Assembly: GCA_030437565.1 (NCBI GenBank)
Contig: CP129291.1
Location: forward strand, 1,860,001-1,924,000
Source: Terrilactibacillus sp. S3-3
Lineage (GTDB): Bacteria > Bacillota > Bacilli > Bacillales > Sporolactobacillaceae
Reading direction: 5' to 3'
DNA length: 64,000 bases
The notes beneath the pieces were generated by a model that worked only from the letters and a program-made list of their open reading frames with translations, was not told the DNA's origin and did no database searches. Positions 11,839-23,763 of this stretch are shown in pieces. A program made the translations under genes and the position numbers. Position 1 is the first letter of the stretch. Every line of letters begins with the position of its first letter.

Positions 11839-12779
11839 TTATCTTAAAATATCTTCAATCTTTTCCAGTGTTTCAGGGGTTAGGGTAATATCTGATGCTT
11901 TGGCATTTTCCTCAATTTGTTCCGGGCGGCTGGCGCCGACAAGCGCACTGGCGACGTTCGGCTGTCTCAGAATCCAGGCGATCGCCAGCTGCGCCGTAGA
12001 AATGCCCAATTCATTCGCCACTTTTGTCAGCTGTTCGACTTTTTCCAGGTTTTCCTCCGTGTAAAGGGTGTCCATCGCTTTATTGCCGATCGCTCTCCGG
12101 CTGCCTTCCGGCGGTTTCGCCCCTTTTTTGTATTTTCCGGTCAGGATGCCTTGAGCGAGCGGCGACCAGACAACCTGGCCAACTCCATGCTTTTGGCTGA
12201 CCGGGATCACCTCATCCTCGATTTTGCGGTGCAGCATGCTGTATTGAGGCTGATTGACCACAATTCTGTCAAGCAGTTTTTCATCCGCCAGATGGACGGC
12301 TTCCGTGATTTGCTCGGCCGTCCACTCGCTGACACCGACATACAGCACCTTGCCTTGGCCCACGAGATCATCCAAAGCTCGGAGCGTTTCGTCAAGCGGG
12401 GTTTCGGGATCATACCGGTGGCAGTAATAGATATCCACATAATCGACATCGAGCCGTTTCAAGCTGGCATGCGCCTGCTCCATAATATGCTTGCGCGACA
12501 AGCCGTGGTTGTTAGGGCCCTCGCCCATTTTCCAGAAAACTTTGGTTGCCAGTACATAGGAACTCCTTGGAAAAGCCTTGATCGCCCGGCCACGACTTTT
12601 TCGGCCTCGCCGCGCATATAAACGTTAGCGGTGTCAAAAAAGTTAATGCCAAGATCATAAGCTTTATGAATCGTGTTGATCGCCTTTTCAGAATTAACAT
12701 AGCCGCCGTAAGTGAGCCAGCTGCCAAGACTGATTTCACTGACTTTTAAACCCGATCCGCCCAATCTTCGATATTTCAT
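11839..12779 (-). CDS. Aldo/keto reductase (voltage-gated K+ channel beta-subunit type)
   Basis: NADPH-dependent aldo/keto reductase. Seen: RRLGGSGLKVSEISLGSW at the N-terminus, INFFDTANVY carrying the catalytic Asp and Tyr, a catalytic Lys in LATKVFW, the catalytic His in DIYYCHR, NQPQYSMLHR, and a C-terminal cofactor segment SALVGASRPEQIEENAKA. GGGGAGG precedes the ATG at 12779. A shift near 12520-12590 joins the two blocks into about 313 residues. Substrate unknown; relatives reduce aldehydes or glyceraldehyde phosphate. It stands alone. Confidence 0.88.
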
Positions 12780-12968
12780 GATCTTGCGCCTCCCCTGAAA
12801 AAAATTCAAAACTGGTTAATAGCCTTCATCCACGCTCTTATCTTACACCATTGTTTTTCCAACATTCAAAAGTTATGAACTTTGCAAATAAGGTGGTTTA
12901 ATTCGCGCGGCAGGCAAGGTAAAACGCAGGAAACCCCTAAAGAAGCCGTTTGCCAGCCAGCCGCCGTT

Positions 12969-14203
12969 CTATGATTCACTTATTTCGGCCAAGGCCTTTT
13001 TCAGGTATCCAATCATGTCCTCCGCCGAGATCTTGGCCTCTCCGGCACCTTGGGCAGCATTCGGGCTGCCGCCGCCCTTCCCGTTTATCCGCGGCAGGCT
13101 TTGTTTGACAAGTGCGTTCATGTCAATAGCGACATCCTCTCCGCGCGCGCAAGTCACCTGCAAGTGACTGCCGCTTTTGATGACAAACAGAACGACGCAT
13201 CTGGGATGGTGTTCAATGATAAGTGCCGCGAGCTTTCGGCATTCCTTCATCGGCCGCTCGTCAAAAACACGCGCAATCACAGCCAAGCCCCCATCCGTTT
13301 CACCCTGTGCCGCCAGACTGTCAGCCTCGAAGGCCAGCACCTGTTCTTTCAATCGGCGCAAGTCTTGTTCGAGCGTATGACAGTCTTCCAATCGTTTTTC
13401 GACCCTGCTGCAGAGATCATCCGCATGCGTTTGCAACAAACTCGTCAATTGGCGGATATCGCGATGTTCCTTGCTCATCAATGCCAGCGCCCGCCAGCCG
13501 CAAACGAATTCCAGCCTAATGTGGCCGCGGTCGCGCGTCCAGCCGATGATTTTAATCGGCCCAACCTCACCGGTACGCGCCGGATGGGTGCCGCGCGCGC
13601 ACGGATTATAGTCGAAGCCTTCGATGATGACCAAGCGAATATTTTCGCTTACCGTCGGCGGCTTGCGGAGCGGATAACGGTCAAGCTCAGCTTTCTCCAC
13701 CCGTTTTGCGATGATCGGCTGATCCTTAAAAACCATTCGATTGGCCGTTTGTTCGGCTTTAGCTGCCGTTTCGTCCTCTAGACTGGAGGTGCCGAGATCA
13801 ATGGTCGAGATATTTTTTCCCATATGAAAAGCAGCCGTCTGTATTCCGAATGTTTCGGCAAATGCCGCAGATAGAATATGCTGGCCGGCATGCTGCTGCA
13901 TATGGTCAAATCGGCGCGGCCAATCAAGCACCCCCTTAATCGGCGCGCCGGCGTCAGGCAGCGGTCGGCGAAGATAATGGCGAATGCTGCCATCCGCTTC
14001 TTTTTCCACGCCCGTGACTTCGATGGCGGCCAGCGTGCCGAGATCGCTTGGCTGGCCGCCGCCTGTGTCGGATAAAAGGCCGTTTGATCGAGAATCGCAT
14101 AGTCCCTGCCGTTTTGATCCGTCCCTTGTTCAACCAGCCCGGCGGTAAAATTTTTTAGATAAGCATCTTCATAATAAAGCGGTTTTGTCTTCAAAGTGGC
14201 CAC
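12969..14203 (-). CDS. Alanyl-tRNA editing protein, AlaX-like with DHHA1 domain
   Basis: A free-standing editing domain that hydrolyses mischarged Ser- or Gly-tRNA(Ala). The N-terminal half shows the metal site QQHAGQHILS (HxxxH) and CARGTHPARTGEVG (CxxxH), both from the AlaRS editing domain. The C-terminal half carries a DHHA1-like segment ending GKGGGSPNAAQGAG. After repair of a frameshift near 14055 (restoring the GGGQPSD motif) the protein is about 412 residues, typical of long AlaX forms. No T-box leader was seen upstream. No operon partner. Confidence 0.88.
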
Positions 14204-14360
14204 CTTCTTTTCATTCGACTTTCCAACACCTGCCGCCCCGTCTTCGGCAATCGTGCCGGATGATTCTCTTCATAGTATAGCAGGAAAAAAATTGTGCTAT
14301 TTTTTTTTAAGTCTCACAAAACATGATCTAGATGAATAGTTTGTAAACGTATGGAAGGAC

Positions 14361-15732
14361 ATGGGCAATATGTATAAAACTGTAACACTATCAAAAAAGA
14401 TCCGCCTTTTGCTTTCCCTGCTCGGACCGATACTGATCACGCAAGTCACCATGTCTGCGATGACCTTTACCAATACCGTGATGTCCGGCCGGGCGAGCAC
14501 CGATGATTTGGCCGGTGTGGCCATTGGTTCAAGCATTTGGGTGCCTGTCTACACGGGACTCAGCGGCATTTTACTCGGGCTGACGCCGATCATTCACAGA
14601 TGATTGGAGCGAACAAACGAAAGGATATCCCTTTTGCACTGATACAAGCCGTCTATCTCGCTTTTTCTATTGCGATCACGGTTTTCCTGATCGGCTGGGG
14701 GACAATGGATCTGCTGCTCAATCATATGGGACTGACCGGACACGTCAGGACAATTGCCAGCCATTATTTGCTGGCCTTATCCGCCGGGATCATTCCGCTG
14801 TTTATTTATAATGCGATTCGCTGTTTCATCGACGCGCACGGGCAGACAAAAATCACCATGATCATTACCTTCACCGCGCTGCCGATCAACATCCTTTTCA
14901 ATGATTTGTTTATTTTCGGCCATTTGGGATTCCCGCGTCTCGGCGGCGTCGGTGCGGGCGTGGCTTCCGCTATTTCTTACTGGGTCGTGATGGGCATGGC
15001 AATTCTTTTTGTCGTCAAGCTGCAGCCATTTGCGGGGTACCGGCTTTTTCGCCGTTTCTATCCATTATCACTGAAAGCGTGGAAAAAGCTTAAAAACTCG
15101 GCGTACCGATTGGCTTTTTCTCTCTTTTTTGAAACAAGCATCTTTTCCGCGGTTACCTTACTGATGAGCCAGTTCAGCACCATTGTCATCGCCGCGCATC
15201 AGGCGGCGATCAATTTCGCTTCGCTGCTTTACATGATGCCGTTCAGCATGTCTTTGGCGCTGACGATCGCCGTCAGCTACGAGGCGGGGGCGAAACGTTT
15301 CAATGATGCGATGCAGTACAGCTTTCTCGGCATCGGAATCGCTTTCACCATCGGCCTGTTATTTGCCGTCGGATTGTTTTTCTTTAATCAGGACATTGCC
15401 TTTTTATATACGCGCAGCGAACCGGTGGCGAGAATGATTCAGCATTTTCTTCTTTACGCTATTTTCTTTCAACTATCCGATGCGATCGCCGCGCCGATCC
15501 AAGGCGCGCTCAGAGGCTACAAAGACGTCAACGTCACCTTCATCATGGCGCTTGTCTCCTACTGGGTGATTGGACTGCCGCTGGGATTTTTCCTCTCGCC
15601 CGTTTTACCGCTTTCGGTCCTTTTGGCTACTGGATCGGTTTTATCAGCGGACTTGGGACCGGCGCCGTCTGTCTGTTCTCAAGGCTGATTGTCATTCAGC
15701 GAAAAAGAAAAACGGCCGGGGGGCCCACCTGA
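14361..15732 (+). CDS. MATE-family multidrug efflux transporter
   Basis: A twelve-helix Na+ or H+ coupled exporter of the NorM/YojI type. Seen: LLGPILITQVTMSAMTF at TM1, TVMSGRASTDDLAGVAIG, then a second half with QFSTIVIAAHQAAINFASLL and the PIQGALRGYKDV motif of the C-terminal bundle. Frameshifts near 14598 and 15612 split it; the repaired C-terminus ends at 15732 after a short basic tail. The GGAAGG site suits ATG 14370 better than 14361. Drug specificity cannot be told. Confidence 0.88.
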
Positions 15733-15766
15733 CACGGCCCTGCCGAGCAAATAGTTTTCACCTGCC

Positions 15767-16114
15767 TTAAATTTGCAGGCCCCATTCTATTCCGGCGAAA
15801 GCGCAGGCCAGTCCCAAAATATAGCTGGCCAGTAAATAATACATGGACACCGAGCCCCGCCGATTGATCCATAAGCGGACAGCTTCAAGATGGAAGGTTG
15901 AAAAGGTGGTAAATGCTCCCATGAAGCCGGTGCCGAGCAGCAGCTGCCAGCCGCCTGTGATGTCCGCTCCAATCAATAGGCCGAGCAGGAAGGAACCGCT
16001 CACATTGATCAGGAATGTGCCCCATGGAAAAAAACGTTTGTTCAGCAATCCGCTTATTTTAAACCGGGCCATCGCCCCGAAAAAACCGCCAATGCTACCC
16101 CATAAATAAGTCAT
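15767..16114 (-). CDS. crcB: Fluoride efflux channel subunit CrcB
   Basis: Small four-helix membrane protein of the Fluc/CrcB family that exports F-. Seen: GGFFGAMARFKISG, the fluoride-pore asparagine region GTFLINVSGSFLLG, and GFMGAFTTFSTF. It is 115 residues and intact. The start overlaps the stop of the upstream CrcB by four bases (ATGA), so the two are coupled and probably form the heterodimeric channel usual in Gram-positives. It is controlled by the fluoride riboswitch upstream of its partner. Confidence 0.95.
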   Translation of the reverse strand: MTYLWGSIGGFFGAMARFKISGLLNKRFFPWGTFLINVSGSFLLGLLIGADITGGWQLLLGTGFMGAFTTFSTFHLEAVRLWINRRGSVSMYYLLASYILGLACAFAGIEWGLQI

Positions 16115-16500
16115 TTCGTGTCCTTCCCTTCCTTCTCAAAATATAACAGATCCGCTTTTTTCTTTCCGCCCGCTTCGCCTAGACGATAGCCGATATAAGC
16201 GAAAAACAGACCGCCGGCGCTGCTCATGATCACATAAACGGCCGCCAGCCAATCATGCCCGGCGCGGGCAAGCTCGATCGTTTCCACGCTGAAAGTCGAA
16301 AAAGTTGTGAAGGCACCGATCACGCCCGTACCCAGCCCCGTCTGCCATCGTTCAGGAATCATTTTAAAAAGGGACTTTGTCAGCCAGCCCAATAAAAAGG
16401 ATCCCGTCAAATTGATGCACAAAGTGGCTAACGGAAAGACACCGTGCCAAAGACCGGCCGCAAATAGTCCGACTATGTATCTCAGAAGAGCCCCGATCAT
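16111..16500 (-). CDS. crcB: Fluoride efflux channel subunit CrcB
   Basis: The partner CrcB/Fluc protein, 129 residues. Seen: ATLCINLTGSFLLGWL with the conserved Asn, GVIGAFTTFSTFSVET, and four hydrophobic segments. It is the first gene of a two-gene fluoride export operon. Its leader contains a fluoride riboswitch with an overlapping terminator, so expression should rise with intracellular fluoride. Intact. Confidence 0.95.
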   Translation of the reverse strand: MIGALLRYIVGLFAAGLWHGVFPLATLCINLTGSFLLGWLTKSLFKMIPERWQTGLGTGVIGAFTTFSTFSVETIELARAGHDWLAAVYVIMSSAGGLFFAYIGYRLGEAGGKKKADLLYFEKEGKDTK

Positions 16501-16545
16501 GCCCCCCGCTCCTACAATAAAAAAACATCCATCTTATTTCACATC

Positions 16546-16586
16546 CTCTTCATAAAAATAGACTCCTGCCGCTGCGGCAGGAGTCA
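16546..16586 (-). terminator. Riboswitch expression-platform terminator
   Basis: ACTCCTGCC and GGCAGGAGT pair around a GCAGC loop and run into CTATTTTT on the minus strand. The 5' arm is shared with the 3' part of the fluoride aptamer, so ligand binding would prevent this hairpin. Confidence 0.85.
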
Positions 16587-16625
16587 TCAGCGAAGGCAGT
16601 TAAAGGCGGACACCATCGCCTGTTT
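16562..16625 (-). promoter_or_regulatory. Fluoride riboswitch (crcB RNA motif)
   Basis: Read on the minus strand, the leader has the class hallmarks: AGGCGATGG, then GTCCGCC, a TTTAACTGCC segment, and GCTGATGACTCCTGC closing the pseudoknotted aptamer. It lies in the 5' leader of two crcB genes, the classical target. The aptamer overlaps a terminator stem, consistent with transcriptional ON control by F-. Confidence 0.92.
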
Positions 16626-16691
16626 TTCTTATTTATAGCCGCTATCTTCAGCGAACGCGGCCAATCAAAACGAAATCACTTGTACTTGTCT

Positions 16692-16720
16692 ATTTTACAG
16701 TAAACGATTTGTTTCAGCAA
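16692..16720 (-). promoter_or_regulatory. Sigma-A-type promoter of the crcB operon
   Basis: TTGCTG and TAAAAT separated by 17 bases on the minus strand, about 60 bases before the fluoride aptamer begins. Confidence 0.6.
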
Positions 16721-16775
16721 TGAGCGTAGCCACTGGTTAAAAGCAGCGGCATTTGCCGTGAGTCAAGTCAGCCGC

Positions 16776-19225
16776 TCAATCCGCCGCTCCGTCTTCTTCC
16801 GCATCCGCCGCTTTCCAGATCTCGACAACGTTGCCGGCTTCATCTTGATCAACGACATAAGAACCGTTGTTATAGCGATCAGCGGCACGCAGCGTTGAGA
16901 CATCGACGGATACGAGATTTCTTTTTTTCCGTCGACAGCCAAACCGTATCGCCCTGATTCACCAGTTCGATACCGGCTATCCGGTGAGGAGAAGTCTTTA
17001 ACTCGCGAAGCATGACCACGCCGCGCCGGGCACGCGATGATTTTTCGATTTGGCGGGCCAGCACCATCTTTTTCACGGCGCCGCGTGGGGGTGGCAATGA
17101 ACAGATCGATACTTTTGTGCGGATCAAACACCTTCGCGCCGACAACCGTGTCGCCGGCTTTCAAATTGATCGCTTTGACACCGGCCGCGCGCTGGCCGAC
17201 TGTGCCCGATTCTTCTTCGGAGAACCACAGCCCGTAACCGAGCCGCGTCGCTAAAATCACATCCATTTGTCCATTTGTCAGGTGAACATCAATGCATTCA
17301 TCATCTTTTTTCAGTTTCAGCGCCATAAGCGGTTTCGAATAACGCTGAGCCTTGTACTCGCTGAGCTCGGTCCGCTTGATCATCCCGTTTCTCGTCATGA
17401 ATGTCAGAAAAAGCGGCCGGTCGAATTCTTTTACAGGAATAGCTTTGATGATCTTTTCCTCCGCGGCAATCGGAACAATGCTGGCGACATGCTGGCCAAG
17501 ATCCTTCCAGCGTTTTTCCGGAATCTCATGTACCGGGAGATACAGGTAATGCCCCTCATTCGTAAAGATTAACAGCGTGTCGGTCGTGTTCAGCTCCTGC
17601 TGAAAAATAACCCGGTCCGCCTCTTTCATCGCCGCATCGGCGCCTCCGCTCGCCGAATATGAACGCAGGCTGGCGCGTTTGATGTAACCGTATTTTGTCA
17701 GCGAGACCATCACATCCTCGGCGGCGACCATCACTTCCAAATCAATTTTGATTTCCTCAATTTTCGCTTCAATCGTCGTCCGCCGGCTGTCGGCATATTT
17801 TTTCTTAATGTCCGTCAGTTCTTTTTGGATGACACGGATCAGCTTTTTGTCAGAAGCCAATATGCTTTCCAGCCGGGCGATGGTCCGGGCCAGCTCGGCT
17901 GCCTCTTCCCGAAGAGTCACGATATCGGTATTTGTGAGCCGATACAATTGGAGGTTGACGATCGCTTCGGCCTGCGCTTCGCTGAAAGCAAAGGCTGCCG
18001 AGAGATTATTTTTTGCGTCTTTTTTGTCTTTCGATGCCCGGATCACCCGAATCACTTCATCGAGTATCGACACGGCCTTGATCAAGCTTCAACAATGTGC
18101 TGGCGCGCCTTGCTTTTATCCAGTTCATATCGCGTTCGCCGGGTAACCACTTCTTTTTGGTGGCGAACATACGCTTCCAGAATCGCTTTCAGCCCCAGCT
18201 GCCGGGGTGTCTTATGATCAATAGCCACCATATTAAAATTATAAGTAATCTGCAGATCGGTATTTTTATAAAAGTAATTTAAAATGCCGGATGCAACCGC
18301 TTCTTTTTTCAGCTCGATAATGACGCGCGTCCCGGTGCGATCCGTTTCATCGCGCACTTCGGCGACGCCTTCTACTTTTTTATCAAGCCGCAGTTCCTCC
18401 ATCTTCTTTACCAAATGCGCCTTATTGACCTCGTACGGCAGTTCGGTGATGACAATCTGCTGGCGCCCGCCGCGCAGGTCTTCAATCGCCGAGCGCCCTC
18501 TGATGATGATCTTCCCTTTGCCTGTCCGGTACGCTTTTTTGATGCCGTCAAGTCCTTGAACAATGCCCCCTGTGTCGGGAAATCCGGCCTTTGACACAAG
18601 TCATCAGATCATCCACCGTGCAATCGGGATGTTCCATGACCATGATCGCGGCATCGATGATTTCGCCTAAATGATGCGGCGGAATTTCCGTCGCATAACC
18701 GGCGGAAATGCCCGTTGAACCGTTGACGAGCAAATTGGGATACCTGGACGGCAGCACGACGGGCTCTTCCAGCGTATCGTCAAAATTCGGAATGAAATCG
18801 ACCGTTTGTTTATCGATGTCGCGGATCAGCTCCGCAGCGATCTTCGACAATCGTGCTTCGGTGTAGCGCATCGCTGCCGGCGGGTCGCCGTCAAGGCTTC
18901 CGTTGTTGCCGTGCATTTCAATCAACGGGCTCCGCACTTTCCAATCCTGGCTCATCCGCACCATCGCTTCATAGACCGATGAATCACCGTGAGGGTGATA
19001 GTTGCCGATGACGTTGCCGACCGTTTTGGCCGATTTCCTGAACGGTTTGTCGCTCGTGTTCCCGTCCTGGAACATAGCGTACAGAACCGTCTTTTGCACA
19101 GGCTTGAGACCGTCGCGAACATCCGGCAGCGCCCGTTCCTGAATGATGTATTTACTGTAGATGCCGAAGCGATCGCCAATCACTTCTTCGAGCGGCAGAT
19201 CCAGTAATTTCTCTTGATTAGCCAT
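16776..19225 (-). CDS. parC: DNA topoisomerase IV subunit A
   Basis: DNA-cutting subunit of topoisomerase IV, essential for chromosome decatenation. Seen: the quinolone region [14 protein letters not shown] with the drug-sensitive Ser and Glu still present, the catalytic Tyr in [10 protein letters not shown], the long coiled region around [17 protein letters not shown], and C-terminal beta-pinwheel repeats ([25 protein letters not shown]). Frameshifts near 18595, 18083, 17085 and 16925 split it. The last frame restores an acidic tail ending EEDGAAD at 16776. About 816 residues after repair. It starts with ATGA overlap at the parE stop. An essential gene cannot really be broken four times, so these are errors. 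Confidence 0.95.
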
Positions 19226-21203
19226 CAGCCCTCACTCCTCTCAGAGACGGAAATATTTTCATTTTCAAGAATGTTCGTTTCTTCGTCCAGTCCGAATGCC
19301 ACGTGGGTTTCGATCCATTTGCGCCTTGGCTCAACTTTGTCGCCCATGAGCGTTGTGACCCGCCGTTCGGCATACGCCAGATCATCGATTTTTACCCTGA
19401 TGAGTGTCCGGGAATCGGGATTCATCGTCGTTTCCCATAATTGATCGGCATTCATTTCGCCAAGCCCTTTGTAACGCTGAATGGTGTAGCCTTTGCCAAT
19501 TTTCTTAATCGCCGCTTTCAACCCGCGATCATCCCACGCGTATTCCACGACTTCTTTTTTACCGGTGCCCCTGCTGACCTTGTAAAGCGGCGGCGGCAGA
19601 GCGATATAGACTTTGCCCGCCTCGATCAAAGGCCGCATATAGCGGTAAAAGAAAGTGAGCAGCAGCACTTGAATGTGCGCGCCGTCGTTATCAGCATCGG
19701 TCATGATCACGACTTTGTCATAATTGATATCCTTAAGATTGAAATCGGATCCCACACCGGCGCCGATCGCATAGATAATCGTGTTGATTTCCTCGTTTTT
19801 GAAAATATCGGCGAGCTTCGCCTTTTCGGTATTGATGACCTTGCCGCGCAAAGGCAGAACGGCCTGAAATTTTCGATCACGGCCCTGCTTCGCCGATCCG
19901 CCGGCAGAGTCACCTTCCACCAGATAAAGCTCGTTGCGCGCCGGATTTTTCGACGATGCCGGCGTTAATTTGCCGCTCAGCACCGTTTCCTTGCGCCGGC
20001 TCTTCTTGCCGCTGCGCGCGTCTTCCCTCGCTTTGCGCGCCGCTTCTCTCGCTTGCTGCGCTTTGATAGCTTTTCGAATCAGCATTTCACTCGTCGTTTT
20101 CGGATTTTCCTCAAGAAAATAAGTCAGCTGCTCGGATACAACGGTATCAACTGCTGAACGCGCTTCGCTGGTGCCGAGCTTTCCTTTTGTCTGCCCCTCA
20201 AACTGAAGCAGTTCTTCAGGGATGCGGACGGACACAATACCCGTAAAACCTTCGCGAATATCGCTGCCGTCGAGATTTTTATCTTTCTCCTTTAAGATGC
20301 CGCTCTTTTTTGCATAATCGTTGAACGCCCGCGTGACGGCCGTTCTGAATCCGGATTCATGCGTGCCGCCGTCCTTGGTTCGCACGTTATTGACAAACGA
20401 CAAAATGTTTTCAGAATAACCGTCGTTAAATTGGAAAGCAACATCGACTTCCATCCCGTTTGCCTTCCCTTCGAACGACGCCACCGGATGAAGGACTTCC
20501 TTCTCCTCATTCAAATATTCAATAAAAGCCTTGATCCCCGTCTCATATTGATAGGTCTCTTCTCTGCCTGTGCGTTCATCTTTAAGCACAATCATCATGC
20601 CTTTTTGCAGGAAAGCCGCCTCGCGAAGACGTTCGCTCAGCACATCGAAATTAAAGGTTGTGACGCTGAAAATGCCCGGATCCGGCTTAAAGTGGATCAT
20701 TGTTCCCGTCTCTTTTGTCTTGCCCGTCCTGACAAGCGTCGTTGCTGGATGGCCGCCATCTTCAAAGCGCTGTTTGAAAACAGAACCATCCCGCCAAATC
20801 GTGACCTCCAGCCACTCTGACAGAGCATTGACAACAGAAGCGCCGACACCGTGCAGCCCGCCGCTTGTTTTATATCCGCCGCTCTGACCGAACTTCCCGC
20901 CGGCATGAAGAATGGTGAAAATGACTTCAGGTGTCGGTTTGCCGGAGCGGTGCATCCCCGTCGGCATCCCGCGGCCATAATCGCGGACCGCGACGCTGTT
21001 ATCTTTGAAAATGGTGATCAAGATTTTATTTCCGAATCCTGCCAGCGCCTCGTCAACAGAATTATCGACGATCTCGTAGACCAAGTGGTGAAGGCCTTCG
21101 CATCCGTCGATCCTATGTACATCCCCGGGCGCTTTCTGACCGCCTCCAGCCCCTCAAGAATTTGAATCGTATCATCATTGTAAACTGGTACTCGTCTTGC
21201 CAA
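19225..21203 (-). CDS. parE: DNA topoisomerase IV subunit B
   Basis: ATPase subunit of topoisomerase IV. Seen: [13 protein letters not shown], the GHKL Asn in [37 protein letters not shown], and the TOPRIM site [19 protein letters not shown] with [10 protein letters not shown]. The TTG start at 21203 is preceded by AAAGGGG. A frameshift near 21090 interrupts the segment before EIVDN. About 660 residues. The parE-parC order with yneT upstream is conserved in Bacillus. Confidence 0.95.
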
Positions 21204-21471
21204 TAAAAAAACCCCTTTCACGTCCGGCCATCTCTTTGTCTCATTATAGCAGAACATGCGTTTCTGTCAAAAAGAAAAAAAAAAGCAGCCTCTTACCCAT
21301 TGTTCGGCCGAAAAATACGATTTATCAACCGTCATAAGCCGATTTTTTTCACTCGTTTGCACTCAAAAAAATCTTTTTGCCGTTCCTTTACTTAACTGTC
21401 CTGAAAAAGCACTTGCATGATGAAGATCGATCTTTTCCCTGGCATACGCGCGTTTCCAAAAGGTTGAAGGG

Positions 21472-21506
21472 AAAAGCCCCACCTTAGAAACAAAGATGGA
21501 GCCTCC
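21472..21506 (-). terminator. Rho-independent terminator of yneT
   Basis: On the minus strand AGGCTCCATCTT pairs with AAGGTGGGGCT (with G-T pairs), followed by TTTTCCC. Confidence 0.6.
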
Positions 21507-21520
21507 GAACAAGCTTCCGG

Positions 21521-21948
21521 CTAATCGCCGATGACTTTCATATGCTCGACCATGATGCAGCGGTCCATCACAGATGTGATCCCTTTTGCCTGCCTGATAG
21601 ATAATTATTATAAGCTTCCTCGTTCATCAGGCCGAGCTGGGCCCAAAAAACATCCGCGCCGATTTTTGCCGTCTCTTTTGCCACTTCCAGCAAAAATTCA
21701 CTGCGTCTGAAAACGTTGACAATATCAACATGCCCTTCAATATCCAGCAGCGACTTGACCGCTTTTTTGCCGAACACTTCGTCTATCGTTGGATTAACCG
21801 GAATGATTTCGTAGCCATGGTCGGCCATATATTTGGCGATTTGATAGCTTGTGCGCGCCGGATTATCCGACAGCCCGACGACAGCGATCCGATGCTTCGA
21901 TTCAAGAATGGCCTTGATTTGCTCTGGACCTGGATTCACAACTGGCAT
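21521..21948 (-). CDS. yneT: CoA-binding domain protein
   Basis: Single-domain Rossmann-fold CoA-binding protein of the YccU/YneT family. Seen: IAVVGLSDNPARTSYQIAKYM (nucleotide-binding loop), EIIPVNPTIDEVFG, VDIVNVFRRSEF and VFWAQLGLMNEEA. A shift near 21580 hides the conserved end (DRCIMVEH). The ATG at 21948 follows AAAGGAG. About 143 residues. In Bacillus yneT sits beside parE-parC, as here, but its biochemical role is undefined. Confidence 0.88.
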
Positions 21949-22009
21949 ACCTTTTTGCTCCTTTCCCTCGTGAGCAGGCAATCAAAAAGTGGTTCCCCCT
22001 ATTTATTGC

Positions 22010-23528
22010 TCATTTATTCAAATGATAAACCCCGCGGTATTTGGTTTCGAGATAATAAATAAAATAATCGGCATTCAGATCTTCTCCTGTTGCCTCCCGC
22101 AAAATCGTCAGCGGTTTTTTCAAACTGCCGTATTGATGGATATGTTCGGTCAGCCATTCGCGGATACTTTGAATATCGCCCGCACGCAATAAATCATCAA
22201 AATTCTGCAAATCGTTCAACATGGCGTTTTTGAATTGTGCCGCATATAGATAGCCAAGAGCGTATGATGGAAAATAACCAAAATCACCGCTGGGCCAATG
22301 TATATCCTGGAGAACGCCTTCCCGATCATTTTTTGGCCTGATACCCAAATAGTGAGCCATCTTTTCATTCCAAATCCCCGGAAGATCCTTCACCTCGATA
22401 TCACCGTTAAACAGACCTTTTTCGATATCATATCGTACCATGATATGGAGCGGATAAGTCAATTCATCGGCATCAATGCGGATAAAAGAAGGCTTTGAAA
22501 TATTGATCGCCCGGTAAAAATCATTGACCGAGACATTGTCGAACTGCCCGCTTCCATACGTTTTCAGTTCATCAAAATGCCGTTCCCAAAACGCCCGGCT
22601 GCGCCCGACGAAAAATTTTCAAAAAATAAGGACTGGGATTCGTGAATGCCCATTGACGTTCCGGCACAAAGCGGCGTTCCAACCAAATCCCGGGAAATAT
22701 GCTGTTCATAAAGGGCATGGCCGCCTTCATGCATCGTGCCAAGCAAGGCCGATATAAAGTCATTTTCCACATAATGCGTGGTTACCCGCACATCATCCGG
22801 GTTTAGTGCCGTTTCGAACGGATGTAACGTTTCATCTAAACGGCCAGCCGCAAAATCATAGCCCATTTCTCTCAAAATATGCAGGCTGAACGCTTTTTGC
22901 TTCTGAACGGGAACCGGAACCGACAAAAAATCGGCGTTAGGCTGGTCACCGGATGCCGCAATCTCTTTAGCCAAAGGCACAATGCCTTCGCGAAGCCGGC
23001 CGAACACCCGATCAAGTGTCTCCGTTGTCATTCCGGGTTCATATAAATCCAGCAAAGCATCATAAACATTGGCACCCGCTCCCCAATAGCCCGCAAACCG
23101 GCGCTTGACATCACGATTTTTTTCAAATAAGGCTGGAGAGCGGCAAAATCGGCGTTCGCTTTCGCCTCTTCCCAGACACTTTGTGCTTTGGATTGCAATA
23201 TCACATATTCTTTATGTTCTGCAGCCGGTACATTCACCAGCCGTTCAAATTCTTTTTTGGATTTTTCTACTGTCCGTTTGGTTCGTTCGCTAAGTTCATT
23301 TTGAACGGAACGATCGGTAAGCGCGTCAATATAGGCCTTCATCTCAGAGGAAGTTTGCCTTTTAAACACTTCGTCCGCCAGTGTGCCGACAACTTCTGAA
23401 CGTTGCGGGATCCCTTTTTTCGGCGCTCCCGTCCGCATGTCCCATTCTGCCAGGGCAATGGCTTCGTTAAAATCCATTATTTTTTTCAGATACTGAAAAT
23501 AAGCTTTTTCCGTCTCCTGAATCGTCAT
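22010..23528 (-). CDS. ypwA: Thermostable carboxypeptidase 1, M32 family
   Basis: Zinc metallocarboxypeptidase of the Taq family, cytosolic, removing C-terminal residues with broad specificity. Seen: the active site HEGGHALYEQ (HExxH), MGIHESQSLFFENF with the third zinc ligand, IRYD-like and DFGYFPSYALGY segments. Frameshifts near 23105 and 22615 divide it into three; the rejoined length is about 506 residues, normal for YpwA. The ATG at 23528 lies about nine bases after AAGGGGG. Monocistronic. Confidence 0.92.
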
Positions 23529-23702
23529 TGTCCGCTGCCCCCTTCTGTGATTGTTCAAACCGCTATTTAGTTAAATTTCGCTTCAGTTATGAAATCTCCT
23601 GCCGAGTTGAAAAGAATTTCTTCAATCGGCCTAAAAAAACAGCCTAATTAAAAATAAGTCATTTGAGAATTTTCTTTATTGTTTATTTGGAACATAATTT
23701 AA

Positions 23703-23762
23703 TAAAAACAAAAAGGCCGCTGATTGCTTTTTCTTTTGCAGTAAGCAAAAAGGGCCTGAAGG
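23703..23762 (-). terminator. Rho-independent terminator of the RlmL-like gene
   Basis: On the minus strand GGCC pairs with GGCC across an inner CTTTTTGC/GCAAAAG stem, ending in TTTTTGTTTTT directly after the gene. Confidence 0.65.
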
Positions 23763-23763
23763 T

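Noticed and set aside
14204..14300. T-box leader ahead of alaX
   Set aside because: The AGGGTGG T-box core and specifier stem could not be found.
16776..21203. Decayed topoisomerase IV genes
   Set aside because: Both are essential and every frame segment is well conserved, so sequencing indels are far more likely than pseudogenes.
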